64,000 bases of DNA from Anaerozeibacter quisquiliarum. Its GTDB lineage: Bacteria > Bacillota > Clostridia > Christensenellales > Aristaeellaceae. Positions within the stretch are counted from its first letter, which is position 1, and each line of letters starts with the position of its first letter. The stretch is from assembly GCA_051162045.1 (NCBI GenBank), contig JBISDI010000014.1; one strand, written 5' to 3'. A program made the position numbers and the translations under genes. Of the stretch, positions 7,446 through 15,598 are shown piece after piece. A model generated the notes under the pieces. It was not told the DNA's origin and did not search any database. It saw nothing but the letters and a program-made list of their open reading frames with translations.

Positions 7446-8761
7446 GCTTTATCCCTCCCCCGGATCGCGACCTCCGCGCCCACCGCCACCACCACGCCGC
7501 CGATTGGGGCGTGTACGTCCGCACCCAGCGCGCCGTCCGCCATCCGGCCGACCGCCTGGCCCGCCTCCACCCGGTCGCCCACGCCTACGCAAGGTACGCA
7601 CGGCGCGCCGATGTGCTGCTTGAGCGGCACACGTACCTCATCCGCCGAGAGCACGGTAACGTGCTCCGGCACCGGCATGTCGTAGCGCCGAACGTCGAGC
7701 CGTGCCATCAGCCGGGCGCTCGGCACCTGGCGGTAGGCGTGCATCGCGCGCTGCGCCGGGTAACTGCCCCGATCGGGCGCCGCCCCCTGCTCGCGCAGCT
7801 GCGGCTTCATCTGCGCCTGCACGCGCCTGGGCGACAGACCCATCGGGCAGGCGTACCACTCGCAGATGCCGCACTCGACGCAGAGCAGCGCCGCCGGCTC
7901 CAGCTGCCCCATCGCGAACGCGCGCATCACGCGGTGCGGCGCAAGCGGCTGACCCAGCAGGTAGCGCGGGCACATGTCGGTACACATCCGGCACTGGATG
8001 CAGGCCGCCTTGGCGCGGTTCTTCATCTGATGGAGCGGCTGCTCGGCACGCCGGATCAGCGTGTGCTCCGGCGCCAGCACGAGGATGCCGCCGCAGGTCT
8101 TGGCAACCACCGGGTCGGCGTCCGGCTTAACCGGCGCGCCCATCATGGGCCCGCCGAGCATCAGCCGCGCGCCCGGCACGGTCGCCCCGCCCGCCGAGCG
8201 CACCACCGCGGCCACGCTCATGCCCACCGGCACGTCGTACAGCCCGGGACGCGCGACCTCGCCGGCCACCGTGACCAGCCGCCGCGTGACCGGAATGCCG
8301 TCCAGCGCGCGCGCCGCATTGATCGCGGTGGACACGCTGACCACGACGCAGCCGACGGAACTGGGCAGCGAAAGCGGCCGGATCGCTTCGCCGGTCGCGG
8401 CATACACCACTTCCTGCTCGTCGCCCGCCGGGTACACCGTGGGCATCTTGACGAGCGCGACCGGCGTGCCCGCTCGGGCGATCGCCGCCTCGAGCGCCGC
8501 AATTTGAGGCACATAGTGCGCCTTGAGCGCAATGAGAAGCTCGTTCGCGCCGCAAATCCCCTGCAGCAGCCTCGCGCCGCGAATCAGCTCGTCGGCCTGC
8601 GTGAGCATCAGGTATTGGTCGCTTTTCAGCAGCGGCTCGCACTCGGCCGCGTTGACCAGCAGCCGCGGAACTTGCCCCTCCAGCTTCTTCCAGGTGGGAA
8701 AGCCGGCCCCGCCGCCGCCCACGACGCCGCCTCGCTTGAGCAATGTCAGCGCGTCATTCAT
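7442..8761 (-). CDS. pduS: PduS-type cobalamin reductase / RnfC-like Fe-S flavoprotein
   Basis: 439 residues, near the length of PduS. It opens with GGVVGGGGAGFPTW, the RnfC/PduS nucleotide-binding glycine motif, then an SLBB region (VTVAGEVARPGLYDVPVG), then two 4Fe-4S motifs CIQCRMCTDMCP and CVECGICEWYACP, and a biotinyl-like C-terminal tail. PduS reduces corrinoids for adenosylation, so it should work with EutT to keep ethanolamine ammonia-lyase supplied with adenosylcobalamin. Overlaps pduL by 4 nt. Confidence 0.88.
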   Translation of the reverse strand: MNDALTLLKRGGVVGGGGAGFPTWKKLEGQVPRLLVNAAECEPLLKSDQYLMLTQADELIRGARLLQGICGANELLIALKAHYVPQIAALEAAIARAGTPVALVKMPTVYPAGDEQEVVYAATGEAIRPLSLPSSVGCVVVSVSTAINAARALDGIPVTRRLVTVAGEVARPGLYDVPVGMSVAAVVRSAGGATVPGARLMLGGPMMGAPVKPDADPVVAKTCGGILVLAPEHTLIRRAEQPLHQMKNRAKAACIQCRMCTDMCPRYLLGQPLAPHRVMRAFAMGQLEPAALLCVECGICEWYACPMGLSPRRVQAQMKPQLREQGAAPDRGSYPAQRAMHAYRQVPSARLMARLDVRRYDMPVPEHVTVLSADEVRVPLKQHIGAPCVPCVGVGDRVEAGQAVGRMADGALGADVHAPIGGVVVAVGAEVAIRGRDKA

Positions 8762-9633
8762 GCCTTATTCTCCTTATCGGTCAGCTCGACCCCGCCCGCG
8801 CGCAGCGCGTCGCGCGCCAGCGGCGTGACCAGCTGGCCCGGCCGGAGCACCAGTTTCTTCGCGCCCTCGCGAACCAGCGCCAGCGCGTCGTGCTCCGCAA
8901 TCAGCTTGCCTTCAATCGAGGCCGCCTGTACAGCCGGCGCGGCCTTTTCAGGCATCTGCACCGGTGCGGCCGGCGCAATCGCCGCCCCCGCGCCGCGCTC
9001 GATCGTGCACAGGGTGTCGCGCCCCACGCCCGCCGCATTGGCCTCGTCGGTGTCGATGTGCAGCCGTGCCGCCGCCGGATCGGTTGCGCGCACCACCACG
9101 CCCTCGAGCACCAGCGGCCGCGCGCCATGCACCCGTACGCGCACGATCTCCCGGTCGCCGAGACCCAACGCGCGCGCCTCGGCGGTCGGCAGGTGCAAGT
9201 GCCGCTCGGCCACGATGGCGGCCTGCGCCTCGATCATCGCTTCGCCCGCCTGGATGAACACATGAGCCGCGCCCGCGAGATCACCCGATAGCCGCACCGG
9301 CGCGTCCACCCCCAGCGCGCGCGCGTCGGTCATCGATATCTCCACCTGGGTTGCCGAGCGCGCCGGGCCGAGCACCGCCACGTTGTCGAGTACGCCGCGC
9401 GGCCCGACCAGCCGCACGCGCTCCTTTGACAGGTACTGGCCGGGCTGGGATATCGCGCGCACCTCGGTGGGCTGCGCCTGTCCGAACAGCGCCGTGCAGT
9501 CTCGCTCGGACAGATGCACATGCCGCGCCGAGGCCTCGACCACAATCGGCGGCGAAGCCGAAGCATCGTCCCGCGTCTCGCTCATCCGCGAGAGCACCGC
9601 GCGCACCGTCTGCTCAATCAGCGCCCGATCCAT
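8758..9633 (-). CDS. pduL: phosphate propanoyltransferase (PduL/EutD2)
   Basis: 291 residues from an ATG at 9633 behind GGGGAGGG; the longer frame is not needed. The zinc-binding motifs of PduL are present: ASARHVHLSERD and AERHLHLPTAEA. It converts acetyl-CoA and phosphate to acetyl-phosphate. Residues 1-17 (MDRALIEQTVRAVLSRM) are an amphipathic helix typical of the PduL encapsulation peptide. The last 50 residues (KLIAEHDALALVREGAKKLV, then TPLARDALR) form an extra C-terminal segment seen in some eut-linked PduL proteins. Lies between eutT and pduS. Confidence 0.9.
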   Translation of the reverse strand: MDRALIEQTVRAVLSRMSETRDDASASPPIVVEASARHVHLSERDCTALFGQAQPTEVRAISQPGQYLSKERVRLVGPRGVLDNVAVLGPARSATQVEISMTDARALGVDAPVRLSGDLAGAAHVFIQAGEAMIEAQAAIVAERHLHLPTAEARALGLGDREIVRVRVHGARPLVLEGVVVRATDPAAARLHIDTDEANAAGVGRDTLCTIERGAGAAIAPAAPVQMPEKAAPAVQAASIEGKLIAEHDALALVREGAKKLVLRPGQLVTPLARDALRAGGVELTDKENKA

Positions 9634-9634
9634 C

Positions 9635-10348
9635 CTAAGTTCCCTCCCCGTAAATCGCCTGCAATTGCAGCACATAGAAATAACTGGACAGCCGGTTGAG
9701 CGCCTCGATCAGGTCGAGCCGGTCGCACCGCTCAGGCGTATCCGACTTGCCGCCGAAGGTGGCCACCGCCTGCACCTCCACGCGGCGCACACACGCGCGC
9801 AGCCGATTGAGCAGCGCGGGCAGTTCGCCCTGCGCGGCATCGGGCAGCACATGGCCGCCGCCGGTGTAGCGCCGCGGGTCGTGCGAGGCGGCGCGCACCT
9901 GGGCCGAGTTCATGCCGTTCAGCGTCCAAGCGCCCAACGGAGCACCGGTCACCTCGCAGCCCAGTACCCGGCGCGCAAGCTCAAGCGCGTCCTGCAGCGG
10001 CCGTATGAATTCCGGCCGGTTCAGCCGCGCGCAGGCGGTCTGCGTGACCAATATCTCAGCCTCAAGCAGATCGATCTGGCCGCGCAGCGCGATGCGCGCG
10101 TCGTCCTTGCGCACCAGCGCATGAGCGTTGAGGTGCGTATGCTGCTCCGGTTTCGGGCCCGTGCTCCGCGCGGGTTCCGGGGGCGCTTCCGTACGGTCGG
10201 GCTCGGCGTAACAGAACAGTTTGAGGTCCTGCAAATACTGCCGCGCCGCGGGCGTCAGCCGCGCGCCCGGCGGCGGCGCATAGGATTCGGGCGCGCCGCC
10301 GGCAAACTGCGCCCGGAGGTCGGCTTCGGTGATGTAGAGCATGCTCAT
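9635..10348 (-). CDS. eutT: cobalamin adenosyltransferase EutT
   Basis: 237 residues. It starts MSMLYITEADLRAQF, the usual opening of EutT, and continues with an adenosyltransferase helical core (IRPLQDALELARRVLGCEV, then RCDRLDLIEALNRLSSYFY). Makes adenosylcobalamin for EutBC. The ribosome site before the ATG at 10348 is weak; translation may rely on coupling, and the next ATG two codons downstream is an alternative. The gene ends one base before the pduL start codon. Confidence 0.85.
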   Translation of the reverse strand: MSMLYITEADLRAQFAGGAPESYAPPPGARLTPAARQYLQDLKLFCYAEPDRTEAPPEPARSTGPKPEQHTHLNAHALVRKDDARIALRGQIDLLEAEILVTQTACARLNRPEFIRPLQDALELARRVLGCEVTGAPLGAWTLNGMNSAQVRAASHDPRRYTGGGHVLPDAAQGELPALLNRLRACVRRVEVQAVATFGGKSDTPERCDRLDLIEALNRLSSYFYVLQLQAIYGEGT

Positions 10349-10363
10349 ACGGACGGATATGCG

Positions 10364-10651
10364 TTACTCGCCCAGCTTCGGCAGGATGGCCTCCAGCTCC
10401 TCGTGCGGCCGCGGGATCACGTGCACCGACGTGAGCTCGCCCACGCGCTGCGCCGCCGCCGCGCCCGCGTCGGTCGCGGCCTTGACCGCGCCCACGTCGC
10501 CGCGCACCATCACGGTCACCAGGCCGCCGCCCACATGCACCTTGCCGATCAGCGACACATTGGCCGCCTTGACCATCGCGTCCGCCGCCTCGATCGAACC
10601 CACGAGACCACGGGTCTCCACCATGCCCAGCGCAATCTGCTCGCGATTCAT
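10364..10651 (-). CDS. eutM: hexameric BMC shell protein EutM/PduA-like
   Basis: 95 residues, a single BMC domain ([20 protein letters not shown], ... [21 protein letters not shown]) with short tails. This is the standard hexamer that tiles the facets. AGGAGG precedes the ATG. The loop around KVHVGGG is the expected central pore. It is the only single-domain BMC protein without an extension in the operon. Confidence 0.93.
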   Translation of the reverse strand: MNREQIALGMVETRGLVGSIEAADAMVKAANVSLIGKVHVGGGLVTVMVRGDVGAVKAATDAGAAAAQRVGELTSVHVIPRPHEELEAILPKLGE

Positions 10652-10692
10652 ATTCCGTTCCTCCTAAAAAATATGGTGTTGCCTTTATATCC

Positions 10693-12123
10693 TCAGCCGC
10701 GCAGTTCGCGCAGCACGGCCGCAACGATGGCCTCGATGTCCGCCTCGGTCGCCTTTTGTGGGGCATGCGCCCCCGCCTCCGCCGTGCCGTAGGCGGCGCG
10801 CCGCAGCTGGTACAGGTGCTCGACCGTCACATTGTCGCTGGTGGCCGAGCCGCCCACCGCGCCGCAACCCAGCGTCAGCGACGGGACGAGCTGCGTGGTC
10901 AACCCGATCGCGCCCTGCGCGGCCGGGGTGTTGACGAGCAGCCGCGATACCGGCTTCGTCTGCAGGAAGGTACGCACCAGCCGGTCGCTTCCGGTGTGTA
11001 TCGCCAGCGAATGGCCGACGCCCGCGAAGCGCAGAAGCTCGAGGCAGCGCTTGCACGCGTTCTGCCAGTCGTCCTCGACGTAGAACGCCAGGAGCGGCGA
11101 CAGCTTCTCGATCGAAAACGGGTGCTGCGCGCCCACGGCGTCCTGCTCGCACAGGATCACGCGGGTGTCCGCCGGCACGCGCACGCCCGCCATCTCGGCG
11201 ATCTCGACGGCTGCGCGCCCCACGATGCGCGGGTTGACCGTGTCGCTGCCCGCGCGCAGGATGATGCGCTCAAGCTTCGCTTGGTCCTCGCCGCTCACGA
11301 AGTGGCCGCCCTGGCGCTTGAACTCGGCGATCACCTCGTCCTTGATCGGCCGCTCGGTCACGATCGACTGCTCGCTCGCGCAGATGGTGCCGTTGTCAAA
11401 CGTCTTGCTGTCCATGATGCGGCGAACGGCCATCGGGATGTCGGCGGTGCGCTCGATGAAGGCGGGCACATTGCCCGCGCCAACGCCCAGCGCCGGGGTG
11501 CCCGACGAGTAGGCCGCCTTGACCATCGCGCTGCCACCGGTCGCGAGGATCAGGTCGGACAGCTTCATCAGCTCGTTCGTGCCGCCGAGCGTGGGCACGG
11601 TCATCAGGCCGAGCAGCCCCTTGGGCGCGCCGGCCGACCGCGCGGCTTCGCCGAGCACGCGCACCGCCTCGCCGATTGAACGAAGCGCCGACGGGTGCGG
11701 CGAGATTACCAGCGCGTTGCCCGCCTTGACCGAGATCAGCGCCTTGAAGATGGTGGTCGAGGTGGGGTTGGTGCTGGGCACGATGCCGCACACCACGCCC
11801 ATCGGCACCGCGCACAGGATCAGCCCCTGTGCCGGGTCGCCGCCGACGATGCCGATGGTCTTCTTGTCTTTCATCGAATCGTACACCGCGCGGCTGGCGA
11901 AGCGGTTCTTGGCCACCTTGTCGGCGATGACGCCGAAGCCGGTCTCCTCCGCCGCCATGCGCGCCAGCGGCTCGGCCGCCGCCTCGGCGGCCTCGGCCAT
12001 GGCGCGCACCACCTCGTCCACCTTATGCTGGGTGAACGCCGCGAACGCGGCCTGCGCCTCGCGCGCCTCGCGCACCAAGTCGCGCGCCTGCTGTATCGAC
12101 CGAAGGTCGCGGTCGAGTTCCAT
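10693..12123 (-). CDS. eutE: CoA-acylating acetaldehyde dehydrogenase EutE
   Basis: 476 residues. Catalytic Cys248 sits in FDNGTICASEQS, with the upstream NAD-binding segment GIVPSTNPTSTTIFK. Oxidises acetaldehyde to acetyl-CoA inside the compartment. The last 17 residues (EADIEAIVAAVLRELRG) after a linker form a C-terminal amphipathic helix that looks like an encapsulation peptide. Adjacent genes are both shell proteins, and spacing to the upstream BMC gene is zero. Confidence 0.93.
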   Translation of the reverse strand: MELDRDLRSIQQARDLVREAREAQAAFAAFTQHKVDEVVRAMAEAAEAAAEPLARMAAEETGFGVIADKVAKNRFASRAVYDSMKDKKTIGIVGGDPAQGLILCAVPMGVVCGIVPSTNPTSTTIFKALISVKAGNALVISPHPSALRSIGEAVRVLGEAARSAGAPKGLLGLMTVPTLGGTNELMKLSDLILATGGSAMVKAAYSSGTPALGVGAGNVPAFIERTADIPMAVRRIMDSKTFDNGTICASEQSIVTERPIKDEVIAEFKRQGGHFVSGEDQAKLERIILRAGSDTVNPRIVGRAAVEIAEMAGVRVPADTRVILCEQDAVGAQHPFSIEKLSPLLAFYVEDDWQNACKRCLELLRFAGVGHSLAIHTGSDRLVRTFLQTKPVSRLLVNTPAAQGAIGLTTQLVPSLTLGCGAVGGSATSDNVTVEHLYQLRRAAYGTAEAGAHAPQKATEADIEAIVAAVLRELRG

Positions 12124-12675
12124 TTATTCGTCCTCCCCTATCTGCCACGCATGGATTGTTTCAATCAGCGCGCGCTTGCCCGCGTATCGTATCTCGTTGG
12201 GCGTCATCGGGAAGCCCTCGAGCCGGCGCGCCGCCTGTCTGAGCGTTACCACCTTCCACCGCTCGAGCTGCGCGATCGGCGTATGCCGGTCGATGGCCGA
12301 TGGCGCTTCCCCCGCATTCGGCGGGGCATGCTCCAGCGCCTGCCCGCGGATGCTCCGCCGCGCGCCCTCGCAGCCGCCGCAGCTCACGCAGCCGCCGGGT
12401 CCCTGCGCGCCGCAGGCCATGCGCACCACTTCGTCCGCCGCGCGCGCGATCACATGGCTGGTAAACAGCTGACCCACCTTGCCGGCGGCCAGCGCGCCCG
12501 CCTCCACGGCGACCTTCACCGCCGCCACCTCGCCCGCGAACCGGATGCACACCCAGCCGCCGCGCACGTAGTCGGTGCCCAGCAGCTGAACGTCCGCGGC
12601 CTTAAGCCCGGCGTCGGCGGCCTCGAGCGCCCCCACCAGCCCGATGGTCTCGATCATGCCCAGCGCGTCCGCCAT
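12124..12675 (-). CDS. BMC shell protein with Cys cluster and C-terminal SAP-like domain
   Basis: 183 residues; ATG at 12675 chosen because GAGGAGG lies 7 nt upstream (a GTG two codons earlier is possible). Residues 1-90 are a BMC domain (ALGMIETIGLVGALEAADAG). A CGAQGPGGCVSCGGCEG segment follows, four cysteines that could bind an Fe-S cluster or metal. Residues 140-180 (LERWKVVTLRQAARRLEGFP, then MTPNEIRYAGKRALIETI) resemble a small SAP/Rho-N-like helical domain, comparable in position to the C-terminal domains of EutK and PduK. Its ligand is unknown. Confidence 0.8.
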   Translation of the reverse strand: MADALGMIETIGLVGALEAADAGLKAADVQLLGTDYVRGGWVCIRFAGEVAAVKVAVEAGALAAGKVGQLFTSHVIARAADEVVRMACGAQGPGGCVSCGGCEGARRSIRGQALEHAPPNAGEAPSAIDRHTPIAQLERWKVVTLRQAARRLEGFPMTPNEIRYAGKRALIETIHAWQIGEDE

Positions 12676-12677
12676 CG

Positions 12678-13334
12678 TCACGCCTCCTCAATCGGTCTCG
12701 CGGCCACCCGCTCCACCGCCTCCGCAAACGCGCGGCAGGCGGCCAGGCAGTCGGCCATAGGTCCGGTCAGCAGCGCCCCGCCGAAGTTGGTCGGCGAGGG
12801 CGGCCCGTAAAACTGCGCCATGCGCACACCTGCGGCCTTGAGCGCCGCGTCGAGCCCGACGATCGACTCGAGCGGCGGCGCGATCAGGTAGGCCAGCGGC
12901 GCGCCCTCGCTCAGGCCGCACAACGCGCTCAAATAGCTGCCCGTACGCGCGATCGTATGCGCGTAATAGACCACCGTATCCCCGTCGTTGGCGCTCACGA
13001 ACGCCGGGCCTTGCTCGATGCAGGCGCGCGCCGCCTGAAGAGCGCTCCTGGCCTCGGCCGGCGTCGGCCCGGCCAATATGCCCAAGAACTCGCCGGCCAG
13101 CGCGGTGTTCATGTTGGCCGCGCCCGCGTACATCGACTGCGCGTAGCACACGCGCACGCACGCCGCCTTGGTCGCCTCGTCGAGCGCCGTATAGCCCACG
13201 TCGTCGCTGTCGCAGGTGATGAGCGCCAGCGAGCGTTCGCCCTCTTGGAGGCCGAGCTGAGCGCGCAGCGCCTCGTCGGCGCGCGGGATGATGCGCGCCG
13301 AGAGCAACTTGGCGCGGAGCAGGTCGCCCTTCAC
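12678..13334 (-). CDS. eutL: EutL trimeric shell protein
   Basis: 218 residues from a GTG at 13334 that overlaps the eutC stop (GTGA); this matches the usual 219-residue length. Conserved EutL segments are plain: LITCDSDDVGYTALDEATKA, YAGAANMNTALAGE, RTGSYLSALCGLSEGAPLAY, LIAPPLESIVGLDAALKAAG. EutL is the circularly permuted tandem BMC protein with a gated central pore. The upstream part of the longer frame is antisense to eutC and not coding. Confidence 0.93.
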   Translation of the reverse strand: MKGDLLRAKLLSARIIPRADEALRAQLGLQEGERSLALITCDSDDVGYTALDEATKAACVRVCYAQSMYAGAANMNTALAGEFLGILAGPTPAEARSALQAARACIEQGPAFVSANDGDTVVYYAHTIARTGSYLSALCGLSEGAPLAYLIAPPLESIVGLDAALKAAGVRMAQFYGPPSPTNFGGALLTGPMADCLAACRAFAEAVERVAARPIEEA

Positions 13335-14203
13335 AGCTGCAACTCCACGCCGCTCACCTTTTTCGTAAGCATCAGCCGGATCAAGTCCACGATGTGCGCG
13401 CCGGCTTCGACGACGGGGGTCGCGCCGCGGTGAATGTTGGCGAGCACGGTGCGGCGGCTTTCGGGCATGCCGGGGGTGGGGCGGTAGGCCATGTAGGCGC
13501 TCATGCTCTCGGCGGTGACCAGGCCCGGCCGTTCGCCGAGCAGCACGCAGGCAATTTCGGGGTTTAACCGCTCGGCGAGCGCGTCCATCGTGCCCACCCG
13601 GCCGTACTCGACAAAGAACGGCGGCGCGACGGAGATGCCGTATCCCTCGAGTCCCCGGCGGATGACCGGCAGGATGTCGGCGGCGGCGGCCTTGACCGCG
13701 GTCAGCGACAGCCCGTCGGCGAGGTACAGCAACACCTGCGCGCCGCCTCCCACATGCGCGGCGATCCGGTCGAGCGTCTCGGGCGCGAACGCGCGGCCCT
13801 TGTCGGGCCGGGTCAGGAATTCGTCGCGGCTTTCGCACAATGTGCGGAACCTGGGCAGGCCCAGTTGACCCAACAGCGCGTCGTCCACGTCGCCGAACAC
13901 CGCGTCCTGCGCCGCGGCGTGGTCGGCCTGGAAGCGGAGCATGGTCTGCGTCCGGTGGCGTGCTCCGGCCTGTCCGATCCCCACGCGCGCGGGGGTCGCG
14001 CGCTTGAGCGCCATGAACGCCTCGCGGTCGTGCGGCCGGTCGACCAGGTACTGCTCGCGCAGATCGACCGCCGCGATGTCGGCGATCGCCTCGGCCGCGT
14101 CCGCGCGCGGCGCGGCTTCGGCCGTCCTCTGCTCCGCACGTTGCTCGGCCAGCCGCCGGAGCACGAGCTCCACGACGGCGCTGATTTGCGCTTCGCCGAT
14201 CAT
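13331..14203 (-). CDS. eutC: ethanolamine ammonia-lyase small subunit
   Basis: 290 residues, ATG behind GGAGG. EutC signature segments: RVGIGQAGARHRTQTMLRFQ, FLTRPDKGRAF, GLSLTAVKAAA, GRVGTMDALAE, LLGERPGL. Forms with EutB the adenosylcobalamin enzyme that splits ethanolamine to acetaldehyde and ammonia. Residues 1-20 (MIGEAQISAVVELVLRRLAE) are an amphipathic helix of the encapsulation-peptide type, followed by an Ala/Arg/Glu linker. Confidence 0.95.
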   Translation of the reverse strand: MIGEAQISAVVELVLRRLAEQRAEQRTAEAAPRADAAEAIADIAAVDLREQYLVDRPHDREAFMALKRATPARVGIGQAGARHRTQTMLRFQADHAAAQDAVFGDVDDALLGQLGLPRFRTLCESRDEFLTRPDKGRAFAPETLDRIAAHVGGGAQVLLYLADGLSLTAVKAAAADILPVIRRGLEGYGISVAPPFFVEYGRVGTMDALAERLNPEIACVLLGERPGLVTAESMSAYMAYRPTPGMPESRRTVLANIHRGATPVVEAGAHIVDLIRLMLTKKVSGVELQL

Positions 14204-14216
14204 GCCGCCACCTCCT

Positions 14217-15572
14217 TCATAGAAACACCGACGCGTCGCCGAAGTTCGGGCCGGGCCGGCCGTTTACCCAGATGCCCCAGCGCTCAAGCCACCGCGCGAA
14301 CGCCGCGATCGGCTGCTTTTGGTGGATCTCGCGCAGCGCGGCGACGTCATGGTAGCTGGTCGACTGGTAGTTGAGCATCACGTCGTCGGCGTGCGGCACC
14401 CCGATGATGTAATTGCAGCCGGCGGCGGTCAGCAGCGACGAGAGGTTGTCCATGTCGTTCTGGTCGGCCTTCATGTGGTTGGTGTAGCAGCAGTCGCAGC
14501 CCATCGACAGGCCGTGCAGCTTGCCCATGAAGTGGTCTTCGAGCCCCGCGCGCACCACCTCGCGGCTGTCGTACAGGTATTCCGGGCCGATGAAGCCCAC
14601 CACCGTGTTGACGAGAAACGGCGCGAACCTGCGCGCGAGCCCATAGCAGCGCGCCTCCATGACCAGCTGATCGTTGCCGTAATGGGCGTCGCTCGACAGC
14701 TCGCTGCCCTGCCCGGTCTCAAAGTACATGACGTTCGGCCCGTGCGCGGTGCCGCGCGTCAGCGCAAGCGAGCGCGCCTCCTCGAGCATCTGCGCGTCGA
14801 TGCCGAAGGCGCGGTTGCCCTTCTCGCTGCCCGCGATGCTCTGGAAGATCAGGTCGCAGGGCGCGCCCTTGTGCACCGCCTCCATCTGCGTGGTGACGTG
14901 CGCGAGCACGCAGTTCTGCGTGGGTATTTGGTATTTTTGCTTGATTTCCTCGAAGCGGCCCAGTATGGCGACGACCGAGGAAAGGCTGGCGTCGACCGGG
15001 TTGAGTCCGATCACCGCGTCGCCCGAGCCGTAGGAAAGGCCCTCGAGCACCGACGAAGTGATGCCGGTCACATCGTCGGTGGGGTGGTTGGGCTGCAGCC
15101 GCGCGCTCAGCGTGCCCGGCATGCCGATCGTGGTAACGCAGCTGGCGGTCACCACCATCTTGGACGCGGCGTAGATCAGGTCGAGGTTGCCCATCAGCTT
15201 GGTGACCGCGGCGATCGCCTCGCTCGGCAGCCCCCGACCGATGCGCTTGAGCGCGTCGCCGTCGGATGAAAGGATCAGCTCGCGCAGCTCGGCGAGCGTC
15301 AGGTTCTTGAGGCCCTCGTAAATCGGACGGTTGAGGTCGTCCCAGATGATCCGGGTCACTTCGTCCTGCTCGTAGGGCACGGCGGGATGCTCCGCCACGT
15401 CGCCGACCGTGAGGTGGGCGAGCACCACGCGCGCCGCGACCCGCTCGGCCAGGTTCTCGGCGGCCACGCCGGCCAGGCGGTCGCCTGACTTTGCGTGGTT
15501 GGCCTTGCCCATGACCTCCCTGACCGATGAAAACGCGTAGTGCGTGCCCGACAGCCTGACCGACAGCTTCAA
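14217..15572 (-). CDS. eutB: ethanolamine ammonia-lyase large subunit
   Basis: 451 residues from a TTG at 15572 with GGGGAGGA upstream, giving MKLSVRLSGTHYAFSSVREV, which aligns with known EutB starts; the longer frame is antisense noise. Barrel motifs seen: SGDRLAGVAAENLAERVAA, GMPGTLSARLQPNHPTDD, QNCVLAHVTTQMEAV, VGFIGPEYLYDSREV, LSMGCDCCYTNHMKADQND. Catalytic subunit with the cobalamin and substrate site. Lies 13 nt upstream of eutC. Confidence 0.95.
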   Translation of the reverse strand: MKLSVRLSGTHYAFSSVREVMGKANHAKSGDRLAGVAAENLAERVAARVVLAHLTVGDVAEHPAVPYEQDEVTRIIWDDLNRPIYEGLKNLTLAELRELILSSDGDALKRIGRGLPSEAIAAVTKLMGNLDLIYAASKMVVTASCVTTIGMPGTLSARLQPNHPTDDVTGITSSVLEGLSYGSGDAVIGLNPVDASLSSVVAILGRFEEIKQKYQIPTQNCVLAHVTTQMEAVHKGAPCDLIFQSIAGSEKGNRAFGIDAQMLEEARSLALTRGTAHGPNVMYFETGQGSELSSDAHYGNDQLVMEARCYGLARRFAPFLVNTVVGFIGPEYLYDSREVVRAGLEDHFMGKLHGLSMGCDCCYTNHMKADQNDMDNLSSLLTAAGCNYIIGVPHADDVMLNYQSTSYHDVAALREIHQKQPIAAFARWLERWGIWVNGRPGPNFGDASVFL

Positions 15573-15598
15573 GCGCGTTCCTCCCCGCCATTCGTATT

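Noticed and set aside
12678..13838. Extended N-terminus of EutL
   Set aside because: The extra residues are antisense-like and overlap eutC; the GTG at 13334 gives the correct family length.
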